Shown in pieces: positions 35,246-43,561 of a stretch of DNA of 64,000 nt; the stretch's first letter is position 1, and the number at the start of each line of letters is the position of its first letter. The translations under genes and the position numbers were made by a program. The stretch covers positions 124,001-188,000 of the forward strand of contig CANFVK010000001.1 of assembly GCA_947450475.1 (NCBI GenBank), in the 5' to 3' direction. This stretch comes from Bacteriovoracaceae bacterium. GTDB lineage: Bacteria; Bdellovibrionota; Bacteriovoracia; Bacteriovoracales; Bacteriovoracaceae. Below the pieces are notes generated by a model that worked only from the letters and a program-made list of their open reading frames with translations, ran no database searches and was not told the DNA's origin.

Positions 35246-36801
35246 TTTTTATGAGAGAAGTAAGCTTCAATTGCCAAAAAAAGTAGAGCTAAAAATATCA
35301 ATGGGAAAATTCCAAAATGCTGGAAAATAGTAGGCTTTCTTTCCTTTAATTCTATTTGAATATCTAAATTTTTTCTTTCTTGAAAAGTTAATCGAGCGCT
35401 TTCGCTTCCATCAGGCATCAGGACAGTAGTTATACCAGTATTGGTAGAGCGTATAATGGGTAAGTTAAATTCTAGAGCTCTCCATTTTGCTAAAAATAAA
35501 TGTTGAGAAGGTTCGGCCGTATTCCCGTACCAAGAGTCATTAGTTAAATTGATAAGAAATGCGGGATTATTTATGTTTTTGTTCAAAAATTCTCGTATGA
35601 AATCTGAAAAAAGAATTTCGTAGCAAATAGCACTGACAAAAGAAATGTTAGATTTTGTTTGGAATTGAGTAAATCTTTCACCCTCTGCAAAATAAGATAC
35701 ATTAGTTATGTATTGGCTCAATATTTTATTAAGCGGGCCAAAGGGCAAGCCTTCACCAAAAGGAATCAGTCTCATTTTGCGATACACATCTTTGAGTTTT
35801 TGGTCCGAACCAAAATGAAATGCAGAGTTGTATTGATTTTGATAATCGACTAATCCATTACTTGGCTTGATGTCATAACCTCCCAAAAAAAGCTCCGCTT
35901 GGGTTTTTTCAATAATTTGAGAAAGTATTCCTGGGATTTTTAATTCTTTGCGAGTTTTCATTAGGTCAGTCGAAATCAGCGAGGGAAAGGCTGTTTCTGG
36001 CCAGATGATTAGGTCCAACGGAAAAGGTGAGGGGGCAGTACTTAGTTTAAAATAATCATCAAGGATTTGGGAAATAGAATTACGACTCCCTTTTTCTGCA
36101 TCAACTTTCATGAAGTTTCCTACATTGGGTTGAACAATTCGAACATTTAATTTCGCTAAAAATTTTCCTTGAAATGATGAAGGACCAAAAAAGTTAAAAA
36201 TGATCATTAATGCCACTAAAGTATAAGAAAGAAGAGGCACTTTTTTATTTCTAAAATGAGAAACAAAAGCTAGTGACAAATAAGCCGTAATAAAAGAATA
36301 AGCTGCAGCTCCAAAAATTGGTGCAAGTTTTAAGGGAAGAATTGGTGCTAGAGACATGAAGGAATGCCCAATGTGTGCGGGAAATTGCTGAGGTATCATT
36401 TCTTCAGATAGAACAAAAAGTAATGCTAATAGTGGCAAATTTTTAATTTTTCTTTGTATCAGGGTGAAGACATAAATTTGTGGAATAATAAAAATGGAAA
36501 AAACAAGACCAAGCAGAAAATTAAAAGGAAAAACCAATCCTCCAAACTCCAAGAGAGTATGAGGAATCCAGTAAAATCCGAAAAGATAAAAGCCAAGCGA
36601 ATAAGCTAAGGCCATGCTTAATTGCTCGCGTAGGCTTATTGCTTCTTTTTGTAGGGCAAAATTTAAAAGAGTAAAGCCAATGAGTGGTCCGAGGAAAAAA
36701 GTTGAACCATTGAACATGGGAAAGCCACAGGCATAGAGAACTCCTCCGATGAAAGACAGCAGTAGAAGTTGGTATTTTGAAATAAAAGAATAAAAGCGCA
36801 T
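35242..36801 (-). CDS. lnt: Apolipoprotein N-acyltransferase
   Basis: 519 residues: an N-terminal multi-pass membrane domain (about 1-215) then a carbon-nitrogen hydrolase domain. The catalytic triad is visible: Glu in IIWPETAFPS, Lys in YRKMRLIPFGEG, Cys in AICYEILF. Lnt transfers a third acyl chain to the N-terminal Cys of lipoproteins, the last step of maturation, in the inner membrane. The many lipoboxes in the window agree. It ends against kdsD with a shared TTAA stop. Confidence 0.92.
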   Translation of the reverse strand: MRFYSFISKYQLLLLSFIGGVLYACGFPMFNGSTFFLGPLIGFTLLNFALQKEAISLREQLSMALAYSLGFYLFGFYWIPHTLLEFGGLVFPFNFLLGLVFSIFIIPQIYVFTLIQRKIKNLPLLALLFVLSEEMIPQQFPAHIGHSFMSLAPILPLKLAPIFGAAAYSFITAYLSLAFVSHFRNKKVPLLSYTLVALMIIFNFFGPSSFQGKFLAKLNVRIVQPNVGNFMKVDAEKGSRNSISQILDDYFKLSTAPSPFPLDLIIWPETAFPSLISTDLMKTRKELKIPGILSQIIEKTQAELFLGGYDIKPSNGLVDYQNQYNSAFHFGSDQKLKDVYRKMRLIPFGEGLPFGPLNKILSQYITNVSYFAEGERFTQFQTKSNISFVSAICYEILFSDFIREFLNKNINNPAFLINLTNDSWYGNTAEPSQHLFLAKWRALEFNLPIIRSTNTGITTVLMPDGSESARLTFQERKNLDIQIELKERKPTIFQHFGIFPLIFLALLFLAIEAYFSHKN

Positions 36802-36865
36802 AACAAATAGTAATTTTTTTTGGATTATTTGCCAATGAGAGAGTTTTCGCTTTAAAATTTTAAAA

Positions 36866-37510
36866 ATGGACTATGATTTTTCTCAAATTGATGAATCCTT
36901 AAAAATACCTCCTCAGGCTTATCGTGCTTTCAAGCGTTGCCCAAATTGCCATTCGGTATTCATAACTGATAAATCCTGCGAGTCATGTGGGAGATCGCTA
37001 CTTTTTCATCCGGTCGGAGATCCTTTTGGTCCCAAAAGTTTTTATGGATTAAAGGAGCGATATCTTGATTCCCTCAATCCTTTCATGACCCACTATCACC
37101 AATTGGAAAATAAGCAATCTACTTCAGCAAAAAGTTATATTCGCAATATATCGAAACGCTTTTCAGACCTAATCTCAGGGATTAATACTGTGGGAATGAT
37201 TCCGAGAGAGCAACGAAAGCATTTTTATATTGAGTGTATTGCAATTATTGATGAACTACTACTATATGGTACTCGACCAAAAATAATTGAAATGCTTTTA
37301 TCTCAAAATGATAATAGTCTTTTGGGGCAAGAGTTGATTTATTATCTGCAATTTGCTCAGAAAAATATCAAAGCAGAGCCCAGTTGGTCGGAGTTTTGCT
37401 TAAACTACCGATTATGGGGAACCATTCGGCTAGAGTTTTTATTAAAAGTGATTTTATTTTCGGCCACAGTTTTAACTGTAGCCGTAAAGTTGAGGCATTT
37501 TTTTAATTAG
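36866..37510 (+). CDS. Zinc-ribbon protein with C-terminal membrane anchor
   Basis: 214 residues. CPNC and CESC in the first 45 residues form a zinc ribbon; the middle is helical with an LDSLNPFM-type start, and a hydrophobic segment LLKVILFSATVLTVAV at the C-terminus anchors it, cytoplasm side most likely. No family is recognised. It is 64 bases from the lnt start (divergent) and overlaps the subtilase gene tail to tail by eight bases. Confidence 0.65.
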   Translation: MDYDFSQIDESLKIPPQAYRAFKRCPNCHSVFITDKSCESCGRSLLFHPVGDPFGPKSFYGLKERYLDSLNPFMTHYHQLENKQSTSAKSYIRNISKRFSDLISGINTVGMIPREQRKHFYIECIAIIDELLLYGTRPKIIEMLLSQNDNSLLGQELIYYLQFAQKNIKAEPSWSEFCLNYRLWGTIRLEFLLKVILFSATVLTVAVKLRHFFN

Positions 37511-38633
37511 CTATTCGATAAATAATTTTTCCTTCTTTCTTAGATTCGTTAGCAACCTGTCTTTTTGTATCGCTACCTTCACTGGCAATTTGTGCGGCAA
37601 GAGACAGGGCGGAGCCCGCATCAAGGCGACCACCTGTTGCACATTTTCCATCCATCGAGACTTCTTTATGGGCAGAAGCTTTGATAATTTCTTTTATTTT
37701 CTCTGTGGAGAGTTGTGGAAACTCTGATTTAATAAGGGCAGCCACACCAGTTACAAAGGCAGTGGCTTGGCTGGTTCCCGTCAGGTAACCTGATCGACCG
37801 TTTTGGAGTGATGATTTTATTCTGTAACCAGGAGCAAAGATATCAACACTTGAGCGTCCATAGTTGGATGAAGGTAAAATTTTTAAATCCTCATCGTGAG
37901 CTGTTACAGTAATGATATTTTTAAGGCCATAGCTTGCAGGAAAATAAGCTTTCTTTTTGTCATCAATATTTGATTCTTCATTTCCAGCTGCCGCAACAAC
38001 TAGAATACCTTTTCTCTCAGCTTCTTTTAGCACTCGTAGTTCTTCAGTTGCAGCCTCTGGCCCGCCACCTGAATAGTTAATAACATCAACATTGTGATCG
38101 ACTGCATATCTTAGTGCTTCGACCGTAGAGTTTAAGTTATCTAAACCGGATGCGTTTGGATTGTAATATTTAAGTGCAAGAATTTTTACATCAGGATAAA
38201 TGCTTTTGATAATTCCAGAGACGTGAGTTCCGTGACCGTGATTATCAGTTGGAGCACCCTTATTTCTTTTATCTTTTGAGAAATCGACACCAAAATTGTT
38301 GGCATCAACTTGACCATTTTCAACGAAAATATTGTTTTCCAGAAAAGGATGTTCACGATCAATTCCAGTATCTACTACTGCAACGACAATATCTTTTTTC
38401 TTTTTGAATTTTTTCCACGCATCTAGCAAGTTAATGCTAGCGGGGTTACTTGGGTTGATTCCCCAGCTTACGTATGAGGAATTGAGATCTTTGGGATCAA
38501 AGTAGGATCTTTCTTCTGAAGTCCTGGGCGCCAATGAACGATTTGAAGTGTAGCTTGACTGTGCCGACGCTGCAATAGACAAGGCGGCAATGAGCGGAGT
38601 CAAAACGATCTTTTTCATGGTCAACTTGTTCAT
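37503..38633 (-). CDS. Secreted subtilisin-like S8 serine protease
   Basis: 376 residues with a signal peptide (cleavage after SAQ, about residue 25). The S8 triad is complete: Asp88 (VVDTGID), His134 (NHGHGTHVSG) and the Ser of GTSQATAFVTG (about 296), with the oxyanion Asn in AAAGNEES. A short prodomain of about 35 residues and a roughly 45-residue C-terminal extension flank the catalytic domain. It is secreted or periplasmic; a role in degrading proteins of other cells is a natural guess for a predator but not shown. GGGA precedes ATG 38633. Confidence 0.9.
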   Translation of the reverse strand: MNKLTMKKIVLTPLIAALSIAASAQSSYTSNRSLAPRTSEERSYFDPKDLNSSYVSWGINPSNPASINLLDAWKKFKKKKDIVVAVVDTGIDREHPFLENNIFVENGQVDANNFGVDFSKDKRNKGAPTDNHGHGTHVSGIIKSIYPDVKILALKYYNPNASGLDNLNSTVEALRYAVDHNVDVINYSGGGPEAATEELRVLKEAERKGILVVAAAGNEESNIDDKKKAYFPASYGLKNIITVTAHDEDLKILPSSNYGRSSVDIFAPGYRIKSSLQNGRSGYLTGTSQATAFVTGVAALIKSEFPQLSTEKIKEIIKASAHKEVSMDGKCATGGRLDAGSALSLAAQIASEGSDTKRQVANESKKEGKIIYRIAN

Positions 38634-38797
38634 AATAATCCCTTAATAGATCTTGCGAATGTGACTTCGCTTAAATAGTTCTTCCTAAGAGAAAAGCAAA
38701 CATTGGGCCAAGCTAGGGTTTAATTAAATTGAGTCGTTAAGCTGTCATTTAAGTTTAGAAACGATAAAACTTTGGAATATTGTCTAAAGTTTAGTCA

Positions 38798-39166
38798 CTA
38801 TTTACAGCATCCATAGAACACTACGCCTTCAGCTTCTACTAAAGTGCTGAAAGGATAAATTCTATCTGACATGCCATCATTGCATTCGCCTTTAATGACA
38901 TTTAGTTTAATTCGATAATGGTCTGTGCTTTTAGCTTCAATTTGAAAGGCAAAACCCCCGGCCGTTCCAGAAGCATTTACTAAAGTGGTGTGAGTTAAGG
39001 TTTTGCTTTCTAGGCTGCCTGGATTTCCAAAGGTCAAAGTTCCTTCGCTTGTGGTGGTGAGGTTCCAAAATGGTTCTGTTCCAAAACATGAAAGCGCTGG
39101 CAAGGCATCGGCAGAAGCCGTGGATGAAAAAGTCACTAGAAGCAATGTGAGTAGCAACAATTTCAT
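38798..39166 (-). CDS. Secreted COG3650-type protein
   Basis: 122 residues with a signal peptide (cleavage near SADA, residue 20). The family signature is the CFGTEPFWNL opening, the ...GECNDGMSDRIYPFSTLVEAEG centre and the terminal CC. Four cysteines are present in the mature part, so disulfides are likely. Members are often called membrane or heat-shock proteins without a known role. Monocistronic. Confidence 0.75.
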   Translation of the reverse strand: MKLLLLTLLLVTFSSTASADALPALSCFGTEPFWNLTTTSEGTLTFGNPGSLESKTLTHTTLVNASGTAGGFAFQIEAKSTDHYRIKLNVIKGECNDGMSDRIYPFSTLVEAEGVVFYGCCK

Positions 39167-39326
39167 ATAGCCTCCTTTTAAGCTTTGGCAAATGTAAATT
39201 AATTATTATCAAAGTAAAAGAGTCAGTGAAAAAATGACACTAAATTAGTTGGCTTTATATTTGCTTTTAATGGATTAGAGATCAGGGCTAAGACGATCTG
39301 CTTTTGAAGACAAAGTGAGGTTGGCC

Positions 39327-39503
39327 ATGAAAAATGGACTTTTCAGATTCTACTTTTTGTTTATGTTGCTTAGTATGGGGCTATTTTCTTGTGAAAATAG
39401 AAGTGTGGGGCATGAGAAGAAATTAAAAGAGCAAGAGGCTCAACAGCTGGCCAGGCCCAAAAAGCCATTTCGGCACTACTCCCGCTCAAGTAACCTTTGC
39501 TAG
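39327..39503 (+). CDS. Small lipoprotein
   Basis: 58 residues. ATG at 39327 follows GAGG at good spacing. A lipobox LFSC sits at the end of the signal peptide (Cys near residue 22); the mature part is only about 37 residues, basic, with HEKKLKEQEAQQLARPKKP and a final Cys. Such tiny basic lipoproteins may tether the outer membrane to the cell wall, but no family is recognised. It is followed within 15 bases by a strong terminator. Confidence 0.6.
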   Translation: MKNGLFRFYFLFMLLSMGLFSCENRSVGHEKKLKEQEAQQLARPKKPFRHYSRSSNLC

Positions 39504-39517
39504 TAAGTAAAATGAAT

Positions 39518-39547
39518 AAAAAAAACCTCCCAATGGGAGGTTTTTTT
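39518..39547. terminator. Bidirectional intrinsic terminator
   Basis: A 13-base stem (about 39519-39531 with 39535-39547) of AAAAAAACCTCCC against GGGAGGTTTTTTT with a 3-base loop. T-runs flank both sides, so it can stop both the plus-strand small lipoprotein gene and the minus-strand DksA-like gene. Confidence 0.88.
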
Positions 39548-39573
39548 ACATGCGAATTTGTGATTTTTAATTT

Positions 39574-39945
39574 TTAAACTGCTCTAATAAACTTTTGGCT
39601 TTCTCTTTCTTGCTCTTCTGCATGAGTAATACAAAGTGTTGTCCACGGCTGATTCTCTAAACGTTTTTCCCCAATAGACTCATCACATTCTTCGCAGTGA
39701 CCGTAAGCGCCTTGTTCAATTCTGTAAAGAGCTTCATCAATCGCCTTTAATTTGCCAAGTTCTCTTTGGCGCATATTAAAAGTTACTTGTTGGTTAATTA
39801 CACTTGAAGCAAGATCGGCTTCATCTGAAAGATCATCGGGAGAAACTGTTAAGTCTTCATTCGATCTTAAAATGCCACCATTGATAATCTTGATCTTAGC
39901 CTGCAGGAGTAGTGCTTTAAACTTTTCCATTTTACCTTTCTCCAC
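39574..39945 (-). CDS. TraR/DksA-family zinc-finger protein
   Basis: 123 residues. N-terminal coiled-coil half, then a zinc-finger half with GHCEECDESIG and TLCITHAEEQ. The fourth ligand of the usual C4 finger is His here (C-x2-C...C-x2-H). The Asp-rich DDLSDEADLASS segment is typical of the coiled-coil tip region that acts in the RNA polymerase secondary channel. DksA proteins adjust promoter response to ppGpp. A GTG at 39945 with AGGAGG at five bases is the start; ATG 39930 is the alternative. Confidence 0.85.
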   Translation of the reverse strand: MEKGKMEKFKALLLQAKIKIINGGILRSNEDLTVSPDDLSDEADLASSVINQQVTFNMRQRELGKLKAIDEALYRIEQGAYGHCEECDESIGEKRLENQPWTTLCITHAEEQERESQKFIRAV

Positions 39946-40031
39946 ACATTCCTCCTTGAAACGTTGTCATCCTTTTTCGTTGTACATGGCTCATGCTGGT
40001 TAATAATTAACGCATGGGACTCAACAGAATA

Positions 40032-40061
40032 ATTGTACACTGGATTTTGTTTTTGACACAA
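40032..40061 (-). promoter_or_regulatory. Probable promoter of the DksA-like gene
   Basis: On the minus strand TTGTGT (40061-40056) and TACAAT (40037-40032) with an 18-base spacer, giving a leader of about 80 bases. Predicted from consensus only. Confidence 0.4.
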
Positions 40062-40137
40062 GGGAAAAAACTGCCATTACCTTTCATTTCATTTGTATAA
40101 AAATTGATCAAATCTGCAGGGAAATTTGTTAAAAAAG

Positions 40138-40166
40138 TTTACAAGATTTCCTGAGATGATTAACAT
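40138..40166 (+). promoter_or_regulatory. Probable promoter of the LRV-repeat gene
   Basis: TTTACA (40138-40143) and TAACAT (40161-40166) with an exact 17-base spacer, about 40 bases before the ATG at 40206. Confidence 0.4.
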
Positions 40167-40205
40167 AAGTCTCATTGAAAATGTTTATCGTTGGAGCCAC
40201 TAAAT

Positions 40206-40499
40206 ATGCATGCAGAAGAATACTTAAGCCTAGTCCGCGAGTGTCGAGAAGAGGATAAATTGTTTGCCTTTCTTAAGGAAGATAAGCCGGGCGTAGCATT
40301 AGAGCTGGCCAAGTCAAAAAATGCGACTGGAAGAATTCTCGACATTCTGACTCGTCATCCAAGCATTACGGTAAGGCATGAAGTGGCTAAAAATGTGCTT
40401 ACTCCGACTGAAACGCTCAAAAGACTTGCCGATGACAAAGATATGCTAGTGAGAGATTACGCTAGGAGAACATTAAAAAGTAAAGAGCCTCAACATTAG
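40206..40499 (+). CDS. Small LRV/HEAT-like repeat protein
   Basis: 97 residues, no signal peptide. It has two to three leucine-rich-variant type units, of the form ALELAKSKNATGRILDILTRH and VAKNVLTPTETLKRLADD, each ending in a PSITVRHE or DMLVRDYA segment. In other bacteria LRV repeats accompany iron-sulphur or DNA-repair proteins; here the protein stands alone. ATG 40206 follows GGAG at nine bases. Its stop shares the four-base TTAG with the end of mltG. Confidence 0.75.
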   Translation: MHAEEYLSLVRECREEDKLFAFLKEDKPGVALELAKSKNATGRILDILTRHPSITVRHEVAKNVLTPTETLKRLADDKDMLVRDYARRTLKSKEPQH

Positions 40500-41530
40500 T
40501 TTTGGTCGTGATCACGCCAGCTTCTTCCCTCGCGATTCTTAGGATTTTTTTGCCATTTATTTACAGCTTCAAGATGCTGTTTATAGCTTTCTGAAAAAAT
40601 ATGAGTTCCGTCATTTTGGCTAACAAAATAGAGATATTTGTGATCGGTGGGATTTATTACAGCTTTGATTGACTCAATGCCCGGGTTGCTGATGGGGCCG
40701 ATGGGAAGCGCACTTCGCGTGTATGTGTTGTAATCAGTTGGAGTGAGTAAATCCTTTTTAGTAATGTTTCCGTTGTAATGCTCAAAAATTCCGTAAACCG
40801 TGGTTGGATCAGATTGAAGGCGCATTTTTATTTTTAAACGATTGAGAAAAACTCCGGCTATCATTGGTCGCTCAGATTTATCTCCAGTTTCTTTTTCCAC
40901 GATGGATGCCAGAATAAGAACTTGTCTCGGACTGAGATTAGTTTTGCTATAATCAACCTCACTTATTTTTTTAAAATACTCTTTCACCATTTGTTTGATG
41001 ACTAGTTTGGCGGGCTCATTCGCAGCGAAGTCATATGAATTAGGATATAGGTAACCTTCGGCTGTTTCACCTTCAATTCCCAGCTCCTTTAGAAAGCTTT
41101 GGTCCTTTGTTTCGGTTATAAAGTCTTCGTACTTAGTTATTCCGCCGGCCTCAAGCATTTTCCCAATTTCATACATATTTTTTCCTTCAGGAACTGTGAA
41201 AAAAGAAGCTTGGGATCTTTCATTCATTAAAATATTAAAAACATCGAGCATCGTAGAGTTGTGTTTAATAGTAAAGCGTCCAGTTTTGAATTTGGTCATG
41301 ACATTTTTATACTGGCAATAGCGATGAAATAATCTCGACGATTTTATAAAGTGTTCGTTCTTTAAACGTCCATTTATAGAGGAAAAATTTTCATTGGGTT
41401 TGATTTGAAATTCCGCATCGGGACCTTGGTAGCTCCACACCATGACGGTATAATAAATTTGAACTGCCAAAAGTAAGATGGCAAAAAGTGGAGCACCTAC
41501 GAACAAAATTAAAAGATGGTTTTTTTTCAT
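40496..41530 (-). CDS. mltG: Endolytic murein transglycosylase
   Basis: 344 residues with one N-terminal membrane span (ILLLAVQIYYTVMVW). The YceG/MltG domain shows AEGYLYPNSYDFA, ASIVEKETG with the catalytic Glu, LQSDPTTVYG and PIGPISNPG, all in order. It cuts nascent peptidoglycan at the inner membrane, setting glycan strand length. ruvX, 90 bases upstream, is often neighbouring in other genomes. It ends tail to tail with the LRV gene in a shared stop. Confidence 0.92.
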   Translation of the reverse strand: MKKNHLLILFVGAPLFAILLLAVQIYYTVMVWSYQGPDAEFQIKPNENFSSINGRLKNEHFIKSSRLFHRYCQYKNVMTKFKTGRFTIKHNSTMLDVFNILMNERSQASFFTVPEGKNMYEIGKMLEAGGITKYEDFITETKDQSFLKELGIEGETAEGYLYPNSYDFAANEPAKLVIKQMVKEYFKKISEVDYSKTNLSPRQVLILASIVEKETGDKSERPMIAGVFLNRLKIKMRLQSDPTTVYGIFEHYNGNITKKDLLTPTDYNTYTRSALPIGPISNPGIESIKAVINPTDHKYLYFVSQNDGTHIFSESYKQHLEAVNKWQKNPKNREGRSWRDHDQN

Positions 41531-41620
41531 ATTAACTAGAGGTTAATTGAGCTTTTATAGCTTTCAAGCTCTAGGCTATAAATTCCTAGCAAGTATCCGT
41601 TATCTTTAATCAGACTTTAG

Positions 41621-42079
41621 CTATGAACGAATGAAGTCCTCAAGAATAATAGTAGCGGCAACGCAATCAATTTTTGTCACGTCTATTTTAAAATTGTATT
41701 GTGCAGAATTAAGCATTCTCTCTTGAGCCGCTTTAGTGGTCAGTGTTTCATCTTGTTCGAAAAATTCTATTCCAACGAAGCTCGATTCAATAAGTTTACC
41801 AAATTCTTTGATCGATTTAGTTGTCTTGCTTTCTTTACCATCAATAAAATAGGGAACTCCCAATACGATAACTTTTATCGATTCTTCATCGATGATTTTT
41901 TTTAATTCAACAATAGTATCAACATGAGACTTGTAGATTATTTTGTCTAGTACATAAGGATAGGGGTCTCTGCCTGGACAAAAGAGTGCAGTTCCAATAA
42001 CTTTAAATCCAAAATCGATCGCAAGGATGGGTTTTTGATTAAAACTTTTAAAGCGCTGATAACTTGAAAAATCTAGCAT
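41621..42079 (-). CDS. ruvX: Putative pre-16S rRNA nuclease/Holliday-junction resolvase-like protein
   Basis: 152 residues, RNase H-like YqgF fold. AIDFGFKVIGTALF carries the first acidic residue, GVPYFIDGKES is the family loop, the DETLTTKAA segment holds the catalytic-type Asp/Glu, and KIDCVAATIILEDFI ends it with the last acidic residue. In E. coli it processes 16S rRNA. Same strand as mltG, likely cotranscribed. Divergent from rho. Confidence 0.85.
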   Translation of the reverse strand: MLDFSSYQRFKSFNQKPILAIDFGFKVIGTALFCPGRDPYPYVLDKIIYKSHVDTIVELKKIIDEESIKVIVLGVPYFIDGKESKTTKSIKEFGKLIESSFVGIEFFEQDETLTTKAAQERMLNSAQYNFKIDVTKIDCVAATIILEDFIRS

Positions 42080-42138
42080 ATTAATGACTTATAGCTTAGA
42101 TTAAAACTCAGTTCAAGTTAGAATTTTGAGTTAATTTC

Positions 42139-42166
42139 TTGACAGAAAACGCTTACTGGATAATAT
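42139..42166 (+). promoter_or_regulatory. Strong promoter of rho
   Basis: A perfect TTGACA (42139-42144) and TAATAT (42161-42166), 16-base spacer. It would give a leader of about 130 bases before the rho ATG, long enough for the autoregulation known for rho in other bacteria. Confidence 0.6.
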
Positions 42167-42304
42167 AGTCAAATAATCAAAAATTGTTCTGGTCTTCAAT
42201 TCACCGAAAATTATCAGTAAGAGGTTTCAATAAAATTCGGTTTTCCTATTCACTTAAAAATTATTGCTTTTTAAAAAATACCCAAAAACAGGAGTCATCT
42301 TCAA

Positions 42305-43552
42305 ATGCATCTCAACGATCTCAGAGAAAAAGACATTGCCGAACTCACAACCATGGCCGAAGAGTTACAAATTGAGAATCCAAGTAACTTAAAAAAGCAT
42401 GAGCTTATTTTCGCCATTTTAAAAGCAACGGCAAAAGATGATAAAGCAATTTTTGGAAACGGCGTTTTAGAGATTCTTCCAGATGGGTTTGGTTTTTTAC
42501 GATCCCCACTTTATAACTACCTTCCAGGTGCTGATGATATATATGTATCTCCTTCCCAAATTAGAAAGTTCGGTTTGAGAAAAGGTGACTCTGTGGAAGG
42601 AGAAATTCGCCCACCTAAAGAAGGTGAGCGCTATTTTGCTCTGGTCAAAGTTAATGAGATAAATGCTCAAACACCAGAAAAACATAAAAAGACGGTACTC
42701 TTTGACAACCTAACTCCACTTTATCCTGAGAAAAAAATCAATCTTGAGTATCATCCAACCAATTATTCAACCCGACTAATTGATTTATTTGTGCCTCAAG
42801 GCTTTGGCCAACGTTGTCTGATTGTAGCTCCTCCAAAAGCGGGTAAAACAGTTTTACTTCAAGATATTGCCAATGCCATCACAACCAATCATCCAGAATC
42901 TGTTTTAATTGTTCTGCTCATAGATGAACGCCCAGAAGAAGTTACCGACATGAGAAGAAATGTTAGGGCAGAAGTTGTTTCGAGTACTTTTGATGAGCCT
43001 GCATCTCGACATGTGCAAGTTGCAGAAATGGTCATCGAAAAAGCCAAGCGCTTAACGGAAGCTGGAAAAGATGTTGTCATTCTTTTAGATTCAATTACTC
43101 GCTTAGCTCGTGCCTATAACACTGTCGTTCCACCTTCTGGTAAAATCTTATCTGGTGGGGTCGATTCAAATGCGCTCCATAAACCCAAAAGATTTTTTGG
43201 ATCTGCTAGAAATATTGAAGGTGGTGGTTCACTAACCATTATTGCAACAGCTCTGATCGATACAGGTTCTAGAATGGATGAAGTCATCTTCGAAGAGTTT
43301 AAAGGTACTGGTAACTCTGAAATCCAACTCGATAGAAAACTCCTTGAGAAAAGAATCTTTCCAGCGCTAGATATTAACAAGTCATCTACCCGTAAAGAAG
43401 ATTTACTCATGGCACCTGCTGATCTTCAACGATCATATTTGCTACGCAAAGTCCTTCACGCCATGGCCCCACTTGATGCCATGGAGTTTGTCCTATCAAA
43501 AATAACTAAAACCAAAACAAATTCAGCTTTCTTGGATCAAATGAATTCTTAA
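42305..43552 (+). CDS. rho: Transcription termination factor Rho
   Basis: 415 residues, hexameric RNA helicase. An N-terminal helix bundle, a cold-shock-like RNA-binding domain (GFGFLRSP at about 60), then the ATPase core with Walker A APPKAGKT, Walker B-type [13 protein letters not shown], the Q-loop region [20 protein letters not shown] and the final R-loop region near LLRKVLHAM. It ends transcripts lacking hairpins, which fits the scarcity of intrinsic terminators here. First gene of a plus-strand run to the HIT gene. Confidence 0.96.
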   Translation: MHLNDLREKDIAELTTMAEELQIENPSNLKKHELIFAILKATAKDDKAIFGNGVLEILPDGFGFLRSPLYNYLPGADDIYVSPSQIRKFGLRKGDSVEGEIRPPKEGERYFALVKVNEINAQTPEKHKKTVLFDNLTPLYPEKKINLEYHPTNYSTRLIDLFVPQGFGQRCLIVAPPKAGKTVLLQDIANAITTNHPESVLIVLLIDERPEEVTDMRRNVRAEVVSSTFDEPASRHVQVAEMVIEKAKRLTEAGKDVVILLDSITRLARAYNTVVPPSGKILSGGVDSNALHKPKRFFGSARNIEGGGSLTIIATALIDTGSRMDEVIFEEFKGTGNSEIQLDRKLLEKRIFPALDINKSSTRKEDLLMAPADLQRSYLLRKVLHAMAPLDAMEFVLSKITKTKTNSAFLDQMNS

Positions 43553-43561
43553 GATAAATTT

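Noticed and set aside
42184-42375. Open frame in the rho leader, upstream of rho
   Set aside because: It runs into the rho gene in another frame, has no ribosome site and is rich in Ser/Arg/Lys out of keeping with neighbours; likely chance.
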